Assembly (NCBI RefSeq): GCF_014204495.1
Contig: NZ_JACHLN010000001.1
Coordinates: forward strand, 124,001 to 188,000
Reading direction: 5' to 3'
DNA length: 64,000 nt
DNA from: Sphingomonas kyeonggiensis
GTDB taxonomy: Bacteria > Pseudomonadota > Alphaproteobacteria > Sphingomonadales > Sphingomonadaceae
Shown: positions 24,635-34,330 of the stretch, in pieces
Layout of the letters: each line of letters begins with the position of its first letter
Numbering within the stretch: position 1 is the first letter of the stretch
The notes under the pieces: generated by a model
What the model was told of the DNA's origin: nothing
Seen by the model: only the letters and a program-made list of their open reading frames with translations
The model's database searches: none
Made by a program: the position numbers and the translations under genes

Positions 24635-24803
24635 CACCCGCCTCAGCGTCTGCCGCCGCAAGGCGCGCTATCCCGCCCGGGAAGACGCGCTGGCGGCGAT
24701 TGCTCGAAGCGGCTGGGAACTCCGCCCCTATCGCTGCGACCGGTGCTGGCAGTATCACCTGACCAGCCGGACCAAGGGGAAGCGCTTGCCGCGCGGCGCC
24801 TGA
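24633..24803 (+). CDS. Zinc-ribbon-like reading frame without an ordinary start codon
   Basis: A 56-codon frame open after a TGA at 24621 and ending TGA at 24801. It reads STRLSVCRRKARYPAREDAL, AAIARSGWELRPYRCDRCWQ, YHLTSRTKGKRLPRGA. The pattern C-x(n)-CxxCxxxH and the basic end look like a small zinc-ribbon protein of a type I have seen in sphingomonads. Codon third positions are almost all G or C. There is no ATG, GTG or TTG upstream of the first Cys; the only candidates are rare starts such as ATC at 24627, overlapping the pirin stop. It may be translated from a non-canonical start, by reinitiation, or be a recently broken gene. Confidence 0.5.
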   Translation, partial: STRLSVCRRKARYPAREDALAAIARSGWELRPYRCDRCWQYHLTSRTKGKRLPRGA

Positions 24804-24834
24804 TCGCTAGGCTCGCCTGAAAAGGAGAGGCGAC

Positions 24835-25722
24835 ATGGCGGATTTCGAGACCCGGCGCATCGCGCTGCCCACTGGCGTCGAGCTCAACGTCGCCCTCGCC
24901 GGCGATCCGGCCAACCCGCCGATCGTCCTGCTCCACGGCTTCCCCGAATCGCACCGCACCTGGCGCCACCAGATCGCCGCGCTCGCCCGCGACCATTATG
25001 TCATCGCGCCCGACCAGCGCGGCTTCGGCTATTCCGCGCGCCCCGAGGGCGTGGCGAGCTACACGCCCGACAAGCCGGTGGCCGACCTGCTCGCGCTCGC
25101 CGACCATCTCGGCATCGGGCCGTTCACGCTGGTCGGGCATGACTGGGGCGGCGCCATCGCCTGGATGGCCGCGCTGCAGAACCCGCAGCGCATCGCCCGG
25201 CTGATCATCGTCAACGCGCCGCACCCGCTCGTCTTCCAGCGCAGCATCTTCGACGATCCCGCCCAGCGCGCGGCGAGCCAGTACATCACTGCCTTTCGCA
25301 ACCCCGACTTCGAGCAGTTCGTCGAGCGGATCGGGCTCGAGACCTTCTTCGACGAGAGCTTCGCCAAATATACCGACGCGGCGAAGCTGGAGCCGGAGAA
25401 GCCCGCCTATCTCGCCGAATGGAGCCAGCCCGGCGCGATGACCGCGATGCTCAACTGGTACCGCGCCAGCGCGATCCTGGTGCCCGCGCCGGGCGAGACG
25501 CCCGAGCGCCCGGCCTGGCTCGACGCGCCCTTCCCGCCCGTCACCCAGCCGACCCTGGTGATCTGGGCGATGCAGGACACCGCGCTCCTCCCCGTCCAGC
25601 TCGACGGACTCGAGGCGCTGGTGCCCGACCTCACCGTCGTCCGCATCGCCGGCGCCGGCCATTTCGTTCCCTGGGAAAAGCCCGAGCTGGTCAACGAGGC
25701 GATACTGGAGTGGCTGGCGTAG
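24835..25722 (+). CDS. Alpha/beta hydrolase, epoxide-hydrolase-like
   Basis: 295 residues after AAAAGGAGAGGCGAC. Oxyanion-hole motif HGFPES (34-39), nucleophile elbow GHDWGG with Asp103, cap domain with two Tyr-containing segments (about 140-220), and catalytic His276 in AGAGHFVPWEKPE. An Asp nucleophile points to epoxide hydrolase or haloalkane dehalogenase chemistry; HGFPE favours epoxide hydrolase. Soluble, no signal peptide. No linked pathway genes; followed by repeat A1. Confidence 0.88.
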   Translation: MADFETRRIALPTGVELNVALAGDPANPPIVLLHGFPESHRTWRHQIAALARDHYVIAPDQRGFGYSARPEGVASYTPDKPVADLLALADHLGIGPFTLVGHDWGGAIAWMAALQNPQRIARLIIVNAPHPLVFQRSIFDDPAQRAASQYITAFRNPDFEQFVERIGLETFFDESFAKYTDAAKLEPEKPAYLAEWSQPGAMTAMLNWYRASAILVPAPGETPERPAWLDAPFPPVTQPTLVIWAMQDTALLPVQLDGLEALVPDLTVVRIAGAGHFVPWEKPELVNEAILEWLA

Positions 25723-25736
25723 CTACACACCCCGCT

Positions 25737-25815
25737 GCTCCCCGGCGAAAGCCGGGGCCCAGGGTCACAAGCGAGTCGGCAGAGAAACCCTGGGCCCCGG
25801 CTTTCGCCGGGGAAC
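25737..25815. repeat. Composite inverted repeat, family A1 (inverted copy)
   Basis: Same arms as 4496-4572 (CCCCGGCGAAAGCCGGGG) with the spacer in opposite orientation (CAAGCGAG, GGCAGAGAAACCC). It lies between convergent genes, where it could serve both as a terminator. Confidence 0.8.
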
Positions 25816-25833
25816 AGAAAGTTCGACACCCGC

Positions 25834-26928
25834 TTAAAGCACCACCTGCGCCGCAGCATCCAGCGCGATGCCCTCGGTCGCGCGCGCGTCGCCGGGGCGG
25901 ACCCAGGCGGCATGGGCGTGGGCGGTGGCGACCACTTCGCGCGCCTCGGGCCCGGGCCAGGTGCGGATGCTGACCACCTGCTCGCCCAGCGCCCGGTCGG
26001 GCTCCATCGCCACCCAGGCGAGCGGGCGCGACGCCGTGGCGTGCGCGCCCGCGGCTTCCATCGCCGCCCGGATCCGCGCGGTCCGGTCATCGGGGATGTA
26101 CTGCCAGACCACCGAATGCATCAGCACCCGCGTGACGCCCTCGGCCTGCGGCTCGGCCAGGCGCGCCTCCATCCAGTCGGCGGCATCCGCGCGCTCCAGG
26201 TCGATGCCCCGCTCCCGGATCATCCCGATCGCGGCCCCAAGCCGTTCCAGCCGCTCGGGCTTCTCGGCCCAGACATAGGCGGAGAGCCGCGCCTCGACCG
26301 CGGGATCGGTCACGTCGAGCGGCGCGATGTCGCTGCCCCGCGTCGAGACGATCTCCAGCGGCGGCAGCACCGGCGTCGGCCCCAGCCATTCGGGCGCGAT
26401 CGTGATCGGCGAGTCGGCCGGCCCCAGCATCGCCCCGCCCAGATCGAAGCGGAAGCGATCGATCAGCAGGTTGAGTCCGCCGCTCGATCCGATCTCCAGC
26501 ACTTCCAGCTTAGGCCCCAGGCGCCGCGCCACCTCGACCAGCCCGACGATCAGCGCGCCCGAACGCCCCGCCTCGTTGGTCTGCGGCGGCCCGTCGAGCC
26601 AGGGCAGCAAGGCGGCATCGTTGCGCGCCAGCACCCGGTTCAGCGCATCCTGCAGCCCCGCGCCCGAAACCCGCCCGGCGAATATCTCCGCCAGCTCGGC
26701 ATCCGCCCTCGCCAGCACCAGCGCGTGCAGCCCGCCGATCAGCCGCAGCGGCAGCGCGTCGCGCGTCGGCTCCCCCGTCCAGTCGAGCACCGCACGCCCG
26801 GTCTGGCTGCTCCGGTCGAGCCCGTCGGCCAGCGCCGTGCAGATGTCGGCGTAGAGGGGCGCCGCCATCTTGCGGCAATAATATTCCTGGATCCGGAACG
26901 CCCCGCGGTTCGTCGCTTCATCGGCCAC
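25834..26928 (-). CDS. DUF2332 family protein
   Basis: 364 residues from a GTG at 26928 with GGAGG 8 nt upstream; the longer frame to 27210 overlaps hisG antisense and is rejected. DUF2332 family: [20 protein letters not shown] at the N-terminus, [21 protein letters not shown] in the centre (a methyltransferase-like glycine-rich loop), and [13 protein letters not shown] near the C-terminus. The function is unknown. It is divergent from hisG with 64 bp between starts. Confidence 0.85.
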   Translation of the reverse strand: MADEATNRGAFRIQEYYCRKMAAPLYADICTALADGLDRSSQTGRAVLDWTGEPTRDALPLRLIGGLHALVLARADAELAEIFAGRVSGAGLQDALNRVLARNDAALLPWLDGPPQTNEAGRSGALIVGLVEVARRLGPKLEVLEIGSSGGLNLLIDRFRFDLGGAMLGPADSPITIAPEWLGPTPVLPPLEIVSTRGSDIAPLDVTDPAVEARLSAYVWAEKPERLERLGAAIGMIRERGIDLERADAADWMEARLAEPQAEGVTRVLMHSVVWQYIPDDRTARIRAAMEAAGAHATASRPLAWVAMEPDRALGEQVVSIRTWPGPEAREVVATAHAHAAWVRPGDARATEGIALDAAAQVVL

Positions 26929-26992
26929 AAGAAATACCTCCGTGGCCCGCCTGTTGCGCCCTGGGGGAGCGACAAGTAAAGCCCCGGCTTCG

Positions 26993-27646
26993 ATGACCGA
27001 ACCGCTGATCCTTGCCGTCCCCAAGGGGCGCATCCTCGACGAGGCGCTGCCGCTGCTCGCCCGCGTCGGTATCATCCCCGAGCCCGACTTCTCGAACGAA
27101 AGCTCGCGCGCGCTGCGCTTCAAGACCAACACGCCGGCGATCGACCTGATCCGCGTGCGCGCGTTCGACGTGGCGACCTTTGTCGCGCATGGCGCCGCGC
27201 AGCTCGGCATCGTCGGCTCGGACGTGCTCGCCGAGTTCGACTATTCGGAGCTCTACGCGCCGGTCGACCTGGGCATCGGCCATTGCCGCATCTCGGTCGC
27301 CGAGCCCGCCGACCTGGCGGTGAAGGACGATCCACGCGGCTGGAGCCATGTCCGCGTCGCGACCAAATACCCGCACATCACCCGTGCCCATTTCGAGGCG
27401 CGCGGCGTGCAGGCCGAATGCATCAAGCTCAACGGCGCGATGGAGCTGGCACCGGTGCTCGATCTCGCACCGCGCATCGTCGACCTGGTCTCCTCGGGCC
27501 GCACGCTCAAGGAGAATGGCCTGGTCGAGGTCGAAGTGATCGCCGAGGTGAGCAGCCGGCTGGTGGTCAACCGCGCCGCGTTCAAGACGCGGGCGACCGA
27601 CGTCGTCCCGCTGGTCGACAAGTTCCGCAAGGCGGTGGCGGCATGA
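26993..27646 (+). CDS. hisG: ATP phosphoribosyltransferase, short form
   Basis: First step of histidine synthesis: ATP plus PRPP to phosphoribosyl-ATP. 217 residues from the ATG at 26993 ([14 protein letters not shown]); the earlier in-frame start at 26942 adds a non-homologous tail. Short-form HisG lacks the C-terminal regulatory domain and needs HisZ, which is not in this window. Motifs: [27 protein letters not shown] and the PRPP loop [14 protein letters not shown]. Followed by hisD after repeat D. Confidence 0.95.
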   Translation: MTEPLILAVPKGRILDEALPLLARVGIIPEPDFSNESSRALRFKTNTPAIDLIRVRAFDVATFVAHGAAQLGIVGSDVLAEFDYSELYAPVDLGIGHCRISVAEPADLAVKDDPRGWSHVRVATKYPHITRAHFEARGVQAECIKLNGAMELAPVLDLAPRIVDLVSSGRTLKENGLVEVEVIAEVSSRLVVNRAAFKTRATDVVPLVDKFRKAVAA

Positions 27647-27664
27647 TCCGCCTGCCCCTTCAAG

Positions 27665-27765
27665 CCCCTCCCCTTCAGGGGAGGGGTTGGGGTGGGGCAG
27701 TCACCGCGAGCACCGCTCTCTGCGAGACATCCCCCACCCCCATCCCCTCCCCTGAAGGGGAGGGG
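27665..27765. repeat. Composite inverted repeat, family D, inside the hisG-hisD interval
   Basis: Arms CCCCTCCCCTTCAGGGGAGG plus GGTTGGGGTGGGG, and CCCCCACCCCCATCCCCTCC plus CCTGAAGGGGAGGGG. The element sits in an operon-like gap; its right arm ends in GGGGAGGGG, which lies 11 nt before the hisD ATG and may serve as its ribosome site. Confidence 0.8.
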
Positions 27766-27776
27766 CGAGAAACGCT

Positions 27777-29069
27777 ATGATCCGCCTCAACGCCACTGAC
27801 GCCGGCTTCTCGGCCGCCTTCACCGATCTGGTCAACGCCCGCCGCGAAGCCGACGAGGACGTCGCGCGCGACGTGACCGCGATGATCGCCCGCGTCCGCA
27901 GCGAAGGCGATGCGGCGATCAAAGACCTCACCCAGCGCTTCGACAGGTTCGACCTCGATGCCCAGGGCTGGACGCTCGACCGCGCCGATTGCCTCGCCGC
28001 CTGGGAGGGCCTCACCCCCGAGCTGCGCGACGCGCTCGAGCTCGCCGCCGAGCGGATCGCCACCTATCACGCCAAGCAGAAGCCCGAGGATCGCGACGAG
28101 ATCGATTCGACCGGCATCCGCCTCGGCGCACGCTGGAAGGCCGTCGATGCCGCCGGCGTCTATGTGCCTGGTGGCCGCGCCGCCTATCCCAGCTCGGTGC
28201 TGATGAACGCGCTGCCGGCCAAGGCGGCGGGTGTCGGCCGGCTGGTGATGGTCACGCCCACCCCGAACGGCGAAGTGAACCCGCTGGTGCTGGCCGCCGC
28301 GCATCTCGCCGGGGTCGACGAAATCTGGCGCATCGGCGGGGCGCAGGCGATCGCCGCGCTCGCCTATGGCACCGAGACGATCGAGCCGGTCGATGTGATC
28401 ACCGGCCCCGGCAATGCCTGGGTGGCCGAGGCCAAGCGCCAGCTCTACGGCGTGGTCGGCATCGACATGGTCGCCGGGCCGAGCGAGATCGTGGTGGTCG
28501 CGGACAGCCGCAATGACCCGGACTGGATCGCCGCCGACCTGCTCAGCCAGGCCGAGCATGACCCGACCAGCCAGTCGATCCTGTTCACCGACAATGCCAA
28601 TTTCGCCGACCAGGTCGCCGAAGCCGTCGAGCGCGCGCTGGCCAGGCTGGCGACCGAGCAGACCGCGCGGGCGAGCTGGGACGCCAATGGCGCGATCATC
28701 GTCGTGCCCGATCTCATCGCCGCGATGCCGCTGGTCGATCGGCTGGCGCCCGAGCATCTGGAGCTCGCCTGCGATGCGGCGGAGGGGCTGTTCGACATGG
28801 TGCGCCATGCCGGCTCGGTGTTCATCGGCCGCTACACGCCGGAAGCGGTGGGCGATTATGTCGCCGGTCCGAACCATGTGCTGCCCACCGGCCGCCGCGC
28901 GCGTTTCGCCTCGGGCCTGTCGGTGCTCGACTTCATGAAGCGCACCAGCTTCCTCTCGCTCGACCAGGCCGGCCTGGCCGCGATCGGCCCTGCGGCGGTG
29001 GCCCTGGCGAACGCGGAAGGCTTGCCGGCGCACGCCGAGTCGGTGGCGATCCGGCTGAGGAGCAACTGA
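27777..29069 (+). CDS. hisD: Histidinol dehydrogenase
   Basis: Last two oxidations of histidine synthesis (L-histidinol to L-histidine, 2 NAD+, zinc-dependent). 430 residues, the usual length. Recognisable: [20 protein letters not shown], the [16 protein letters not shown] loop, the zinc-site region [10 protein letters not shown] and the C-terminal [18 protein letters not shown]. Same strand as hisG, 130 bp apart. Its TGATG stop/start joins it to the next gene. Confidence 0.96.
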   Translation: MIRLNATDAGFSAAFTDLVNARREADEDVARDVTAMIARVRSEGDAAIKDLTQRFDRFDLDAQGWTLDRADCLAAWEGLTPELRDALELAAERIATYHAKQKPEDRDEIDSTGIRLGARWKAVDAAGVYVPGGRAAYPSSVLMNALPAKAAGVGRLVMVTPTPNGEVNPLVLAAAHLAGVDEIWRIGGAQAIAALAYGTETIEPVDVITGPGNAWVAEAKRQLYGVVGIDMVAGPSEIVVVADSRNDPDWIAADLLSQAEHDPTSQSILFTDNANFADQVAEAVERALARLATEQTARASWDANGAIIVVPDLIAAMPLVDRLAPEHLELACDAAEGLFDMVRHAGSVFIGRYTPEAVGDYVAGPNHVLPTGRRARFASGLSVLDFMKRTSFLSLDQAGLAAIGPAAVALANAEGLPAHAESVAIRLRSN

Positions 29070-29458
29070 TGCGTACGCCCGATCTCGACGAGGATGGCTG
29101 GTGCCTGGCCAGCGCGGTGGACTATCACGCGCTCGACGCCGAGGTCTTCGACCTGCCCGACGAAGCCGCGCGCACCGGCCTCAAGCCCGGCGACTTCGCC
29201 AAGCTGATCTTCCTGATCGCGGTCGAGGAAGACGAGGAACCGATCACCGACCGGATGTGGGTGGTCGTCCGCGAAGCCGCAGACGGCGGCTATTTCGGGC
29301 TGCTCGATAACGAGCCCGATATCGACGAGAATGCCGAGTTCTGGCTGGGCACCGAGGTTCCGTTCGGCCCGGAGAATGTGATCGAGGTCCAGGCTGGCAA
29401 TGAAGAGAGCGTCGCCTATGCCGCCCGCAAGCCGCTGAGGGTCTGGCCGCGAGGCTGA
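29069..29458 (+). CDS. DUF2314-like protein coupled to hisD
   Basis: 129 residues starting at ATG 29069 within the hisD TGATG. Acidic, no signal peptide. The C-terminal half (VKDD-type core: DRMWVVVREAADGGYFGLLD, then NEPD, GTEVPFGPENVIEV) resembles the DUF2314 / immunity-type beta fold. Conserved downstream of hisD in several alphaproteobacteria by memory, but no role in histidine synthesis is known. Family assignment tentative. Confidence 0.75.
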   Translation: MRTPDLDEDGWCLASAVDYHALDAEVFDLPDEAARTGLKPGDFAKLIFLIAVEEDEEPITDRMWVVVREAADGGYFGLLDNEPDIDENAEFWLGTEVPFGPENVIEVQAGNEESVAYAARKPLRVWPRG

Positions 29459-29485
29459 GGCTAAGCCCTCCCCTTCAACTACCCT

Positions 29486-29621
29486 GTCATCCCCGCGCAG
29501 GCGGGGATCCAGAGCCAAGAGCGAGAAGCACGCGGCCCGCCGTGGCTACGCCGCCGACGTTTCCCCAAATTGCATCCGCCAACCCTCCACTGCCCTGGAT
29601 CCCCGCCTGCGCGGGGATGAC
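29486..29621. repeat. Composite inverted repeat, family B (long copy)
   Basis: Arms GTCATCCCCGCGCAGGCGGG and CCCCGCCTGCGCGGGGATGAC match the element at 7414-7493 but with a longer spacer (29513-29597). The whole gap 29459-29837 contains this repeat and the next one; no gene is seen. Confidence 0.75.
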
Positions 29622-29678
29622 GATGGGGGCGGGGCGAACGACGATAGGGGCGGGTTGGCCTCGGAAAGCGTCCCATTT

Positions 29679-29778
29679 GTTCCCCGGCGAAGGCCGGGGT
29701 CCAGCTTCGGCGCACTATCGATGGCGCCGGAACCTCACGAACTACATTGCAGCTGGGCCCCGGCCTTCGCCGGGGAAC
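29679..29778. repeat. Composite inverted repeat, family A2
   Basis: Arms GTTCCCCGGCGAAGGCCGGGG and CCCCGGCCTTCGCCGGGGAAC. The spacer CGGCGCACTATCGATGGCGC, GGAACCTCACGAACTACATTG is shared with the copy at 37772-37870, which differs from family A1 spacers. Confidence 0.8.
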
Positions 29779-29837
29779 TCAAAGGACTGAATCGATCGGT
29801 ACCGAGCGCAGTTCTCAGCTCGCTGCCACAAAGTCGA

Positions 29838-30275
29838 TCAGCGCCGATTACGCGGCCAGTCCTTCCGACGATCGGATTTCAGGACACGATCGATCGGACG
29901 ATCATAGCGATCCGCCCAGGGGCGATCCCAGACCACAAACTGGCCGGAGTTGCGGGACAGGATAAACCGCCGGCGCTCGCCGATATCGCCAAAGTTGAGG
30001 AAGCAGGCCCCGCTGTCGCCATGGATATAGACCGTATCGGAAACCTGCCCCTTCAGAATCCGGTGGACGCGAATCTTGGCCGGTGCCCCGCCATCGACTC
30101 CCGCTTCCACCACTTCCCCGTCCAAGATCACCTCCGCAGCGGCGACCATCTGCTTTGCGGTGGAGAAAAGCTCGGCAGACGTCGGCTCATGATCGACAAT
30201 GACCGAGCAGGCATGCGCGGCGGGGGCCATCGAAATGGCGGCAAGGAAACCGATCAGTGCAAGACGCTTTGCCAT
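29838..30275 (-). CDS. Secreted NTR/TIMP-like protein, unknown function
   Basis: 145 residues. Signal peptide of about 22 residues ending PAAHA, so the mature protein would begin with Cys (CSVIVDHEP). An N-terminal Cys followed by 'S A..VF.G.V', then VHRILKGQVSDTVYIHGDSG, and a second Cys (ACFLNFGDIG) resembles the netrin/TIMP-like OB fold seen in some bacterial exported proteins. The basic C-terminus (DRRKDWPRNRR) is unusual. Divergent from nusB with 29 bp between starts. Fold assignment is tentative. Confidence 0.75.
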   Translation of the reverse strand: MAKRLALIGFLAAISMAPAAHACSVIVDHEPTSAELFSTAKQMVAAAEVILDGEVVEAGVDGGAPAKIRVHRILKGQVSDTVYIHGDSGACFLNFGDIGERRRFILSRNSGQFVVWDRPWADRYDRPIDRVLKSDRRKDWPRNRR

Positions 30276-30304
30276 ATTAGTCGAACATACCTATGGGGCG
30301 CAGC

Positions 30305-30766
30305 ATGCCAAGCCATCAAGCAAAGTCCCGTTCCAAGGCGCGCGCCGCCGCGCGTCTCGCTGCCGTGCAGGCGCTGTACCAGCACGAAATGGAAGCGGTC
30401 TCGATTCCCGCGCTGCTCCACGAGTTCCACAATCATCGCCTGGGCGCGACGATCGAGGACGTGGAATATGCCGAAGCGGACATCGCCTTTTTCGACGACA
30501 TCGTCACCGGCGTGCATGAGCGCCGCGACGAGATCGACCGGATCATCGCCGGCAAGCTGACCGCCGACTGGACGCTCGACCGGCTCGACAAGCCGATGCG
30601 CCAGATCCTGCGCGCCGGCACCTATGAGCTGATGGCCCGCAAGGACGTGCCCGTCGGCGCCGCGATCAGCGAATATCTCGACGTGACCGACGCATTCTAC
30701 GACCGTCGCGAAAAGGGCTTCGTCAACGGCATCCTCGATGCCGTCGCCAAGGAAGTGCGGGGTTGA
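30305..30766 (+). CDS. nusB: Transcription antitermination protein NusB
   Basis: 153 residues from ATG 30305, preferred over the ATG at 30293 because GGGG precedes it at proper spacing. All-helical NusB fold; the RNA-binding N-terminus is RSKARAAARLAAVQALYQHEME, and RLDKPMRQILRAGTYELMARKDVPVGAAISEYLDVT is the usual central motif. Acts with NusE on rRNA antitermination. Upstream of thiL, as in many alphaproteobacteria. Confidence 0.95.
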   Translation: MPSHQAKSRSKARAAARLAAVQALYQHEMEAVSIPALLHEFHNHRLGATIEDVEYAEADIAFFDDIVTGVHERRDEIDRIIAGKLTADWTLDRLDKPMRQILRAGTYELMARKDVPVGAAISEYLDVTDAFYDRREKGFVNGILDAVAKEVRG

Positions 30767-30773
30767 TCCCATT

Positions 30774-30869
30774 CCTCCCCCGGAGGGGGAGGGGGGCCGC
30801 CGCGAAGCGGTGGTGGAGGGGTAGCGCGCCTCACGCTTCATCGCTGGTCCCCCTCCCCCTCCGGGGGAG
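30774..30869. repeat. Composite inverted repeat, family C, between nusB and thiL
   Basis: Same arms as 4630-4757 (CCTCCCCCGGAGGGGGAGG; CCCTCCGGGGGAG) and the same inner hairpin CCGCCGCGAAGCGG. The last bases of its right arm (GGGGGAG) lie 9 nt before the thiL GTG and appear to be its ribosome site. Confidence 0.8.
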
Positions 30870-30878
30870 CATTGGATT

Positions 30879-31721
30879 GTGAACGAATCCGAGTTCATCG
30901 CCGCCTTGCGTACCCTGCCGCTCCATCCTGGCGCGCAGGACCTCCGCGACGACACCGCCATCCTGGCGATCGGAGGCGAGACGCTCGTCCTCACCCATGA
31001 CGCGATCGCCGAGGGCGTGCACTACCGCCCCGGCACCGATCCGTTCGACGTGGCCTGGAAGCTGGTCGCCACCAACCTCTCCGATCTCGCCGCCAAGGGG
31101 GCCGAGCCGGTCGGCCTGCTGGTCGGCGCGGTGCTGGTCGACGGCGCCGAGCGCTTCGTCGAGGGGCTGCGGGCGATCCTCACCGAATATGACGTGCCGC
31201 TGCTCGGCGGGGATACCATCTCGGTTTCGCCGGCCACCTTCGGCTGCACAGCGATCGGCCGGGCGACCGTGACGCCGGTGCCGCGGCGCGACGGCGCGCG
31301 GCCTGGCGACGGGCTGTGGATCACCGGGCCGGTCGGCGCGGCGATGCTCGGCTTCGAGACCGGTCAGGGCAGCGCCTATCTGCGCCCCCGCCCCCGGCTG
31401 ACCGACGGGCAGGCGCTGGCGGGCCATGTCACCGCGATGATGGACGTGTCCGACGGGCTGCTGCTCGACGCCTCGCGCATGGCCGAGGCGAGCGGCTGCA
31501 CCGCCGACATCACGCTCGCCAAAGTACCGGTCGCCGCCGGGGCCGACCCGCTGCGCGCGGTCACCTGGGGCGACGACTACGAGCTGCTGTTCGCCGCGCC
31601 CGACGGGTTCGAGCCGCCGGTGCCGGCCGCGCGGATCGGCGGAATGATCGCGGCCGGAAAGGCGCCGCTGCTGCTCGACGGGCAGGTCCCGGGAATCGCG
31701 CTGGGATACCAGCATCGCTGA
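30879..31721 (+). CDS. thiL: Thiamine-monophosphate kinase
   Basis: Phosphorylates thiamine monophosphate to thiamine diphosphate. 280 residues from a GTG start, somewhat shorter than the usual 310-330. Motifs: RDDTAILAIGGETLVLTHDA (metal/ATP site), HDAIAEGVHY, VATNLSDLAAKGAEP, LLGGDTI, DVSDGLLLDASRMAEASG and TWGDDYELLFA. Downstream of nusB with repeat C between. No thiamine riboswitch is visible. Confidence 0.94.
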   Translation: MNESEFIAALRTLPLHPGAQDLRDDTAILAIGGETLVLTHDAIAEGVHYRPGTDPFDVAWKLVATNLSDLAAKGAEPVGLLVGAVLVDGAERFVEGLRAILTEYDVPLLGGDTISVSPATFGCTAIGRATVTPVPRRDGARPGDGLWITGPVGAAMLGFETGQGSAYLRPRPRLTDGQALAGHVTAMMDVSDGLLLDASRMAEASGCTADITLAKVPVAAGADPLRAVTWGDDYELLFAAPDGFEPPVPAARIGGMIAAGKAPLLLDGQVPGIALGYQHR

Positions 31722-31831
31722 GCGGCTTGCGCTGAGGGCACGCGCCCGATAGCCTCCCCCATACCGGGCCTTTTAAATCCGGCACACAGACCGGCGCGGC
31801 TCGATATCCAATAGGGGAAGGGCTTGAACGC

Positions 31832-34012
31832 ATGACGATTGTGTACATCGCCATAGCCTGCGGCGTGCTCGCAGTGCTCTATGGCTTGTTGACCAGCCAG
31901 CAGGTGCTGAACGCGCCGGCGGGCAACGAGAAGATGCAGAGCATCGCCGCTGCCATCCAGGAAGGCGCCAAGGCCTATCTCGGCCGGCAATATACCACGA
32001 TCGGCATTGTCGGCGTGATCGTCGCCGTGGTCGTGTTCTTCACGCTCGGCACGCTGCCGACGATCGGCTTCCTCGCCGGCGCGGTGCTTTCGGGCGTCGC
32101 CGGCTTCATCGGCATGAACATCTCGGTCCGCGCCAATGTGCGCACCGCCGAGGCCGCGCGCGGCTCGCTGCAGGGCGGGCTGACGCTCGCGTTCCGCTCG
32201 GGCGCGATCACCGGCATGTTCGTGGCGGGGCTGGGGCTGCTCGCGATCGCCGTGCTGTTCTGGTACCTGGTCGGCCCGGCCGGCCTCGCGCCCAATTCGC
32301 GGGCGGTGACGCTGGCGCTGACCGCGCTGGCGCTCGGTGCCTCGCTGATCTCGATCTTCGCGCGTCTCGGCGGCGGCATCTTCACCAAGGCCGCCGATGT
32401 CGGCGCCGACCTGGTCGGCAAGGTCGAGGCGGGCATCCCCGAGGACGATCCCCGCAACCCGGCGGTGATCGCCGATAATGTCGGCGACAATGTCGGCGAC
32501 TGCGCGGGCATGGCCGCCGACCTGTTCGAGACCTATGTCGTGACGCTCGGCCTCACCATGGTGTCGATCGCGCTGCTGGTGAAGAACCTCGCGCCCGAAC
32601 TGCTGCTCAAGCTGATGGCGCTGCCGCTGATCGTCGGCGGCGTGTGCATCATCACCTCGATCATCGGCACCTATATGGTCCGCCTGGGCAAGAGCCAGTC
32701 GATCATGGGCGCGCTCTACAAGGGCTTCTGGACCACCGCGATCCTCTCGGTGCCCGCCATCTGGTTCGCCACCCAGTACACGCTGGGCGACATGAACGCG
32801 GTGATCGGCGCGCTGCCGGTCGATCCGAGCGCCTTCCTCGAGCCGAGCGACGCGATCACGCCGGAAGCGGCAGCCGGGCTCGCCTCGGGCGCGCAGTTTA
32901 CCGGCATGAGCCTGTTCATCTGCATGATGATCGGCCTCGCGGTGACCGGGCTGCTGGTGTGGATCACCGAATATTACACCGGCACCAACTACCGCCCGGT
33001 CAAGTCGATCGCCAAGGCATCGGTGACCGGCCACGGCACCAACGTCATCCAGGGCCTGGCGATCAGCCTCGAATCGACGGCGCTGCCGACGCTCGTCATC
33101 GTCGTCGCGGTGATCGCCGCCTACCAGATCGCCGGGATCATCGGCGTCGCCTTCGCCGCGACCTCGCTGCTCGCGCTCGCCGGCATGGTCGTCGCGCTCG
33201 ACGCCTATGGCCCGGTGACCGACAATGCCGGCGGCATCGCCGAGATGGCGGGCCTTGAGGACGAAGTCCGCCACAAGACCGACGCGCTCGACGCGGTGGG
33301 CAACACCACCAAGGCCGTGACCAAGGGCTATGCGATCGGCTCCGCCGCGCTCGCCGCCCTGGTGCTGTTCGGCGCCTATACGACCGACCTCAAGGAGTTC
33401 TTCCCGGACGTCCCGGTCGATTTCAGCCTGAACAACCCCTACGTCATCGTCGGGCTGCTGCTCGGCGCGCTGCTGCCCTATCTGTTCGGCGCCTTCGGCA
33501 TGACCGCCGTCGGCCGCGCGGCAGGCTCGGTCGTCGAGGACGTCCGCCAGCAGTTCGCGCAGGACAAGGGCATCATGGCCGGCACCAGCCGCCCCAATTA
33601 TGCCCGCACGGTGGACATCGTCACCAAGGCGGCGATCAAGGAGATGATCGTCCCCTCGCTGCTGCCGGTGCTGAGCCCGATCGCGATCTACTTCATCATC
33701 ACCGCGGTCGCCGGCCAGTCGCAGGGCTTCGCCGCGGTCGGCGCGATGCTGCTCGGCGTGATCGTCTCGGGCCTGTTCGTCGCCATCTCGATGACCTCGG
33801 GCGGCGGCGCCTGGGACAATGCCAAGAAATATATCGAGGACGGCAATTACGGCGGCAAGGGATCGGACGCCCACAAGGCGGCCGTGACCGGAGACACCGT
33901 CGGCGATCCCTACAAGGACACCGCCGGACCGGCGGTCAACCCGATGATCAAGATCACCAACATCGTGGCGTTGCTGCTGCTCGCCGCGCTGGCCGGCCAC
34001 GCCGCGGGCTGA
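31832..34012 (+). CDS. hppA: Proton-translocating membrane pyrophosphatase
   Basis: Couples hydrolysis of pyrophosphate to H+ pumping across the inner membrane. 726 residues, about 16 membrane helices. Substrate-binding motif [20 protein letters not shown] (continuing [20 protein letters not shown]), and the C-terminal [23 protein letters not shown]. The diagnostic position in [10 protein letters not shown] is Lys, the K+-independent type. Single-gene unit ended by the terminator at 34033. Confidence 0.97.
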   Translation: MTIVYIAIACGVLAVLYGLLTSQQVLNAPAGNEKMQSIAAAIQEGAKAYLGRQYTTIGIVGVIVAVVVFFTLGTLPTIGFLAGAVLSGVAGFIGMNISVRANVRTAEAARGSLQGGLTLAFRSGAITGMFVAGLGLLAIAVLFWYLVGPAGLAPNSRAVTLALTALALGASLISIFARLGGGIFTKAADVGADLVGKVEAGIPEDDPRNPAVIADNVGDNVGDCAGMAADLFETYVVTLGLTMVSIALLVKNLAPELLLKLMALPLIVGGVCIITSIIGTYMVRLGKSQSIMGALYKGFWTTAILSVPAIWFATQYTLGDMNAVIGALPVDPSAFLEPSDAITPEAAAGLASGAQFTGMSLFICMMIGLAVTGLLVWITEYYTGTNYRPVKSIAKASVTGHGTNVIQGLAISLESTALPTLVIVVAVIAAYQIAGIIGVAFAATSLLALAGMVVALDAYGPVTDNAGGIAEMAGLEDEVRHKTDALDAVGNTTKAVTKGYAIGSAALAALVLFGAYTTDLKEFFPDVPVDFSLNNPYVIVGLLLGALLPYLFGAFGMTAVGRAAGSVVEDVRQQFAQDKGIMAGTSRPNYARTVDIVTKAAIKEMIVPSLLPVLSPIAIYFIITAVAGQSQGFAAVGAMLLGVIVSGLFVAISMTSGGGAWDNAKKYIEDGNYGGKGSDAHKAAVTGDTVGDPYKDTAGPAVNPMIKITNIVALLLLAALAGHAAG

Positions 34013-34032
34013 TCCGGCACTCGCGAAACCTC

Positions 34033-34063
34033 AAGGCCGCCGGCGCGATCCGGCGGCCTTTTT
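34033..34063 (+). terminator. Rho-independent terminator of hppA
   Basis: AAGGCCGCCG - GCGCGATC - CGGCGGCCTT followed by TTT, 21 nt after the hppA stop: a perfect 10-bp stem. Confidence 0.9.
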
Positions 34064-34149
34064 CATGCCCGGCGAATGGGGAATCGCGCCGCCGTTTCGC
34101 GATTGCAAAAAGCGACATCGCCGCCGCGAAGGGCCGATTTTCCCCTTTT

Positions 34150-34330
34150 CCGGCAATAGTTTGCCACAAAGCCCTCCGTAAGAATACGTACGTAAATTTC
34201 GTAATTCATGCCGCATCGCGCCAAGCGCCTCGGCAGTAAAATACTGAAATTACGTGATTTATCGCTACACTACCCCAAAGCGCCGCCGCCACAGTTGCAA
34301 AAACTGCATCTGTCCCGCCGCCTATAATGA
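34150..34330 (+). promoter_or_regulatory. AT-rich upstream region of the chemoreceptor gene
   Basis: The gap 34013-34360 holds, besides the terminator, an unusually AT-rich stretch (34170-34290) with the exact palindromes TACGTACGTA (34186-34195) and CAGTA-AAA-TACTG (34234-34246), plus AAATTTCGTAATT and GAAATTACGTGATTT. No gene. Probably the regulated promoter of the chemoreceptor gene; the regulator cannot be named. Confidence 0.45.

Noticed and set aside
25834..27210. Longer start for the DUF2332 gene, overlapping hisG
   Set aside because: The extension is antisense to hisG and a GTG with a good ribosome site lies at 26928.
26942..27646. Start of hisG at 26942
   Set aside because: The extra 17 residues are not typical of His[15 protein letters not shown] at 26993 matches the family start.
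30879..31721. Thiamine riboswitch before thiL
   Set aside because: The gap 30767-30878 is fully occupied by repeat C; no TPP aptamer sequence is seen.
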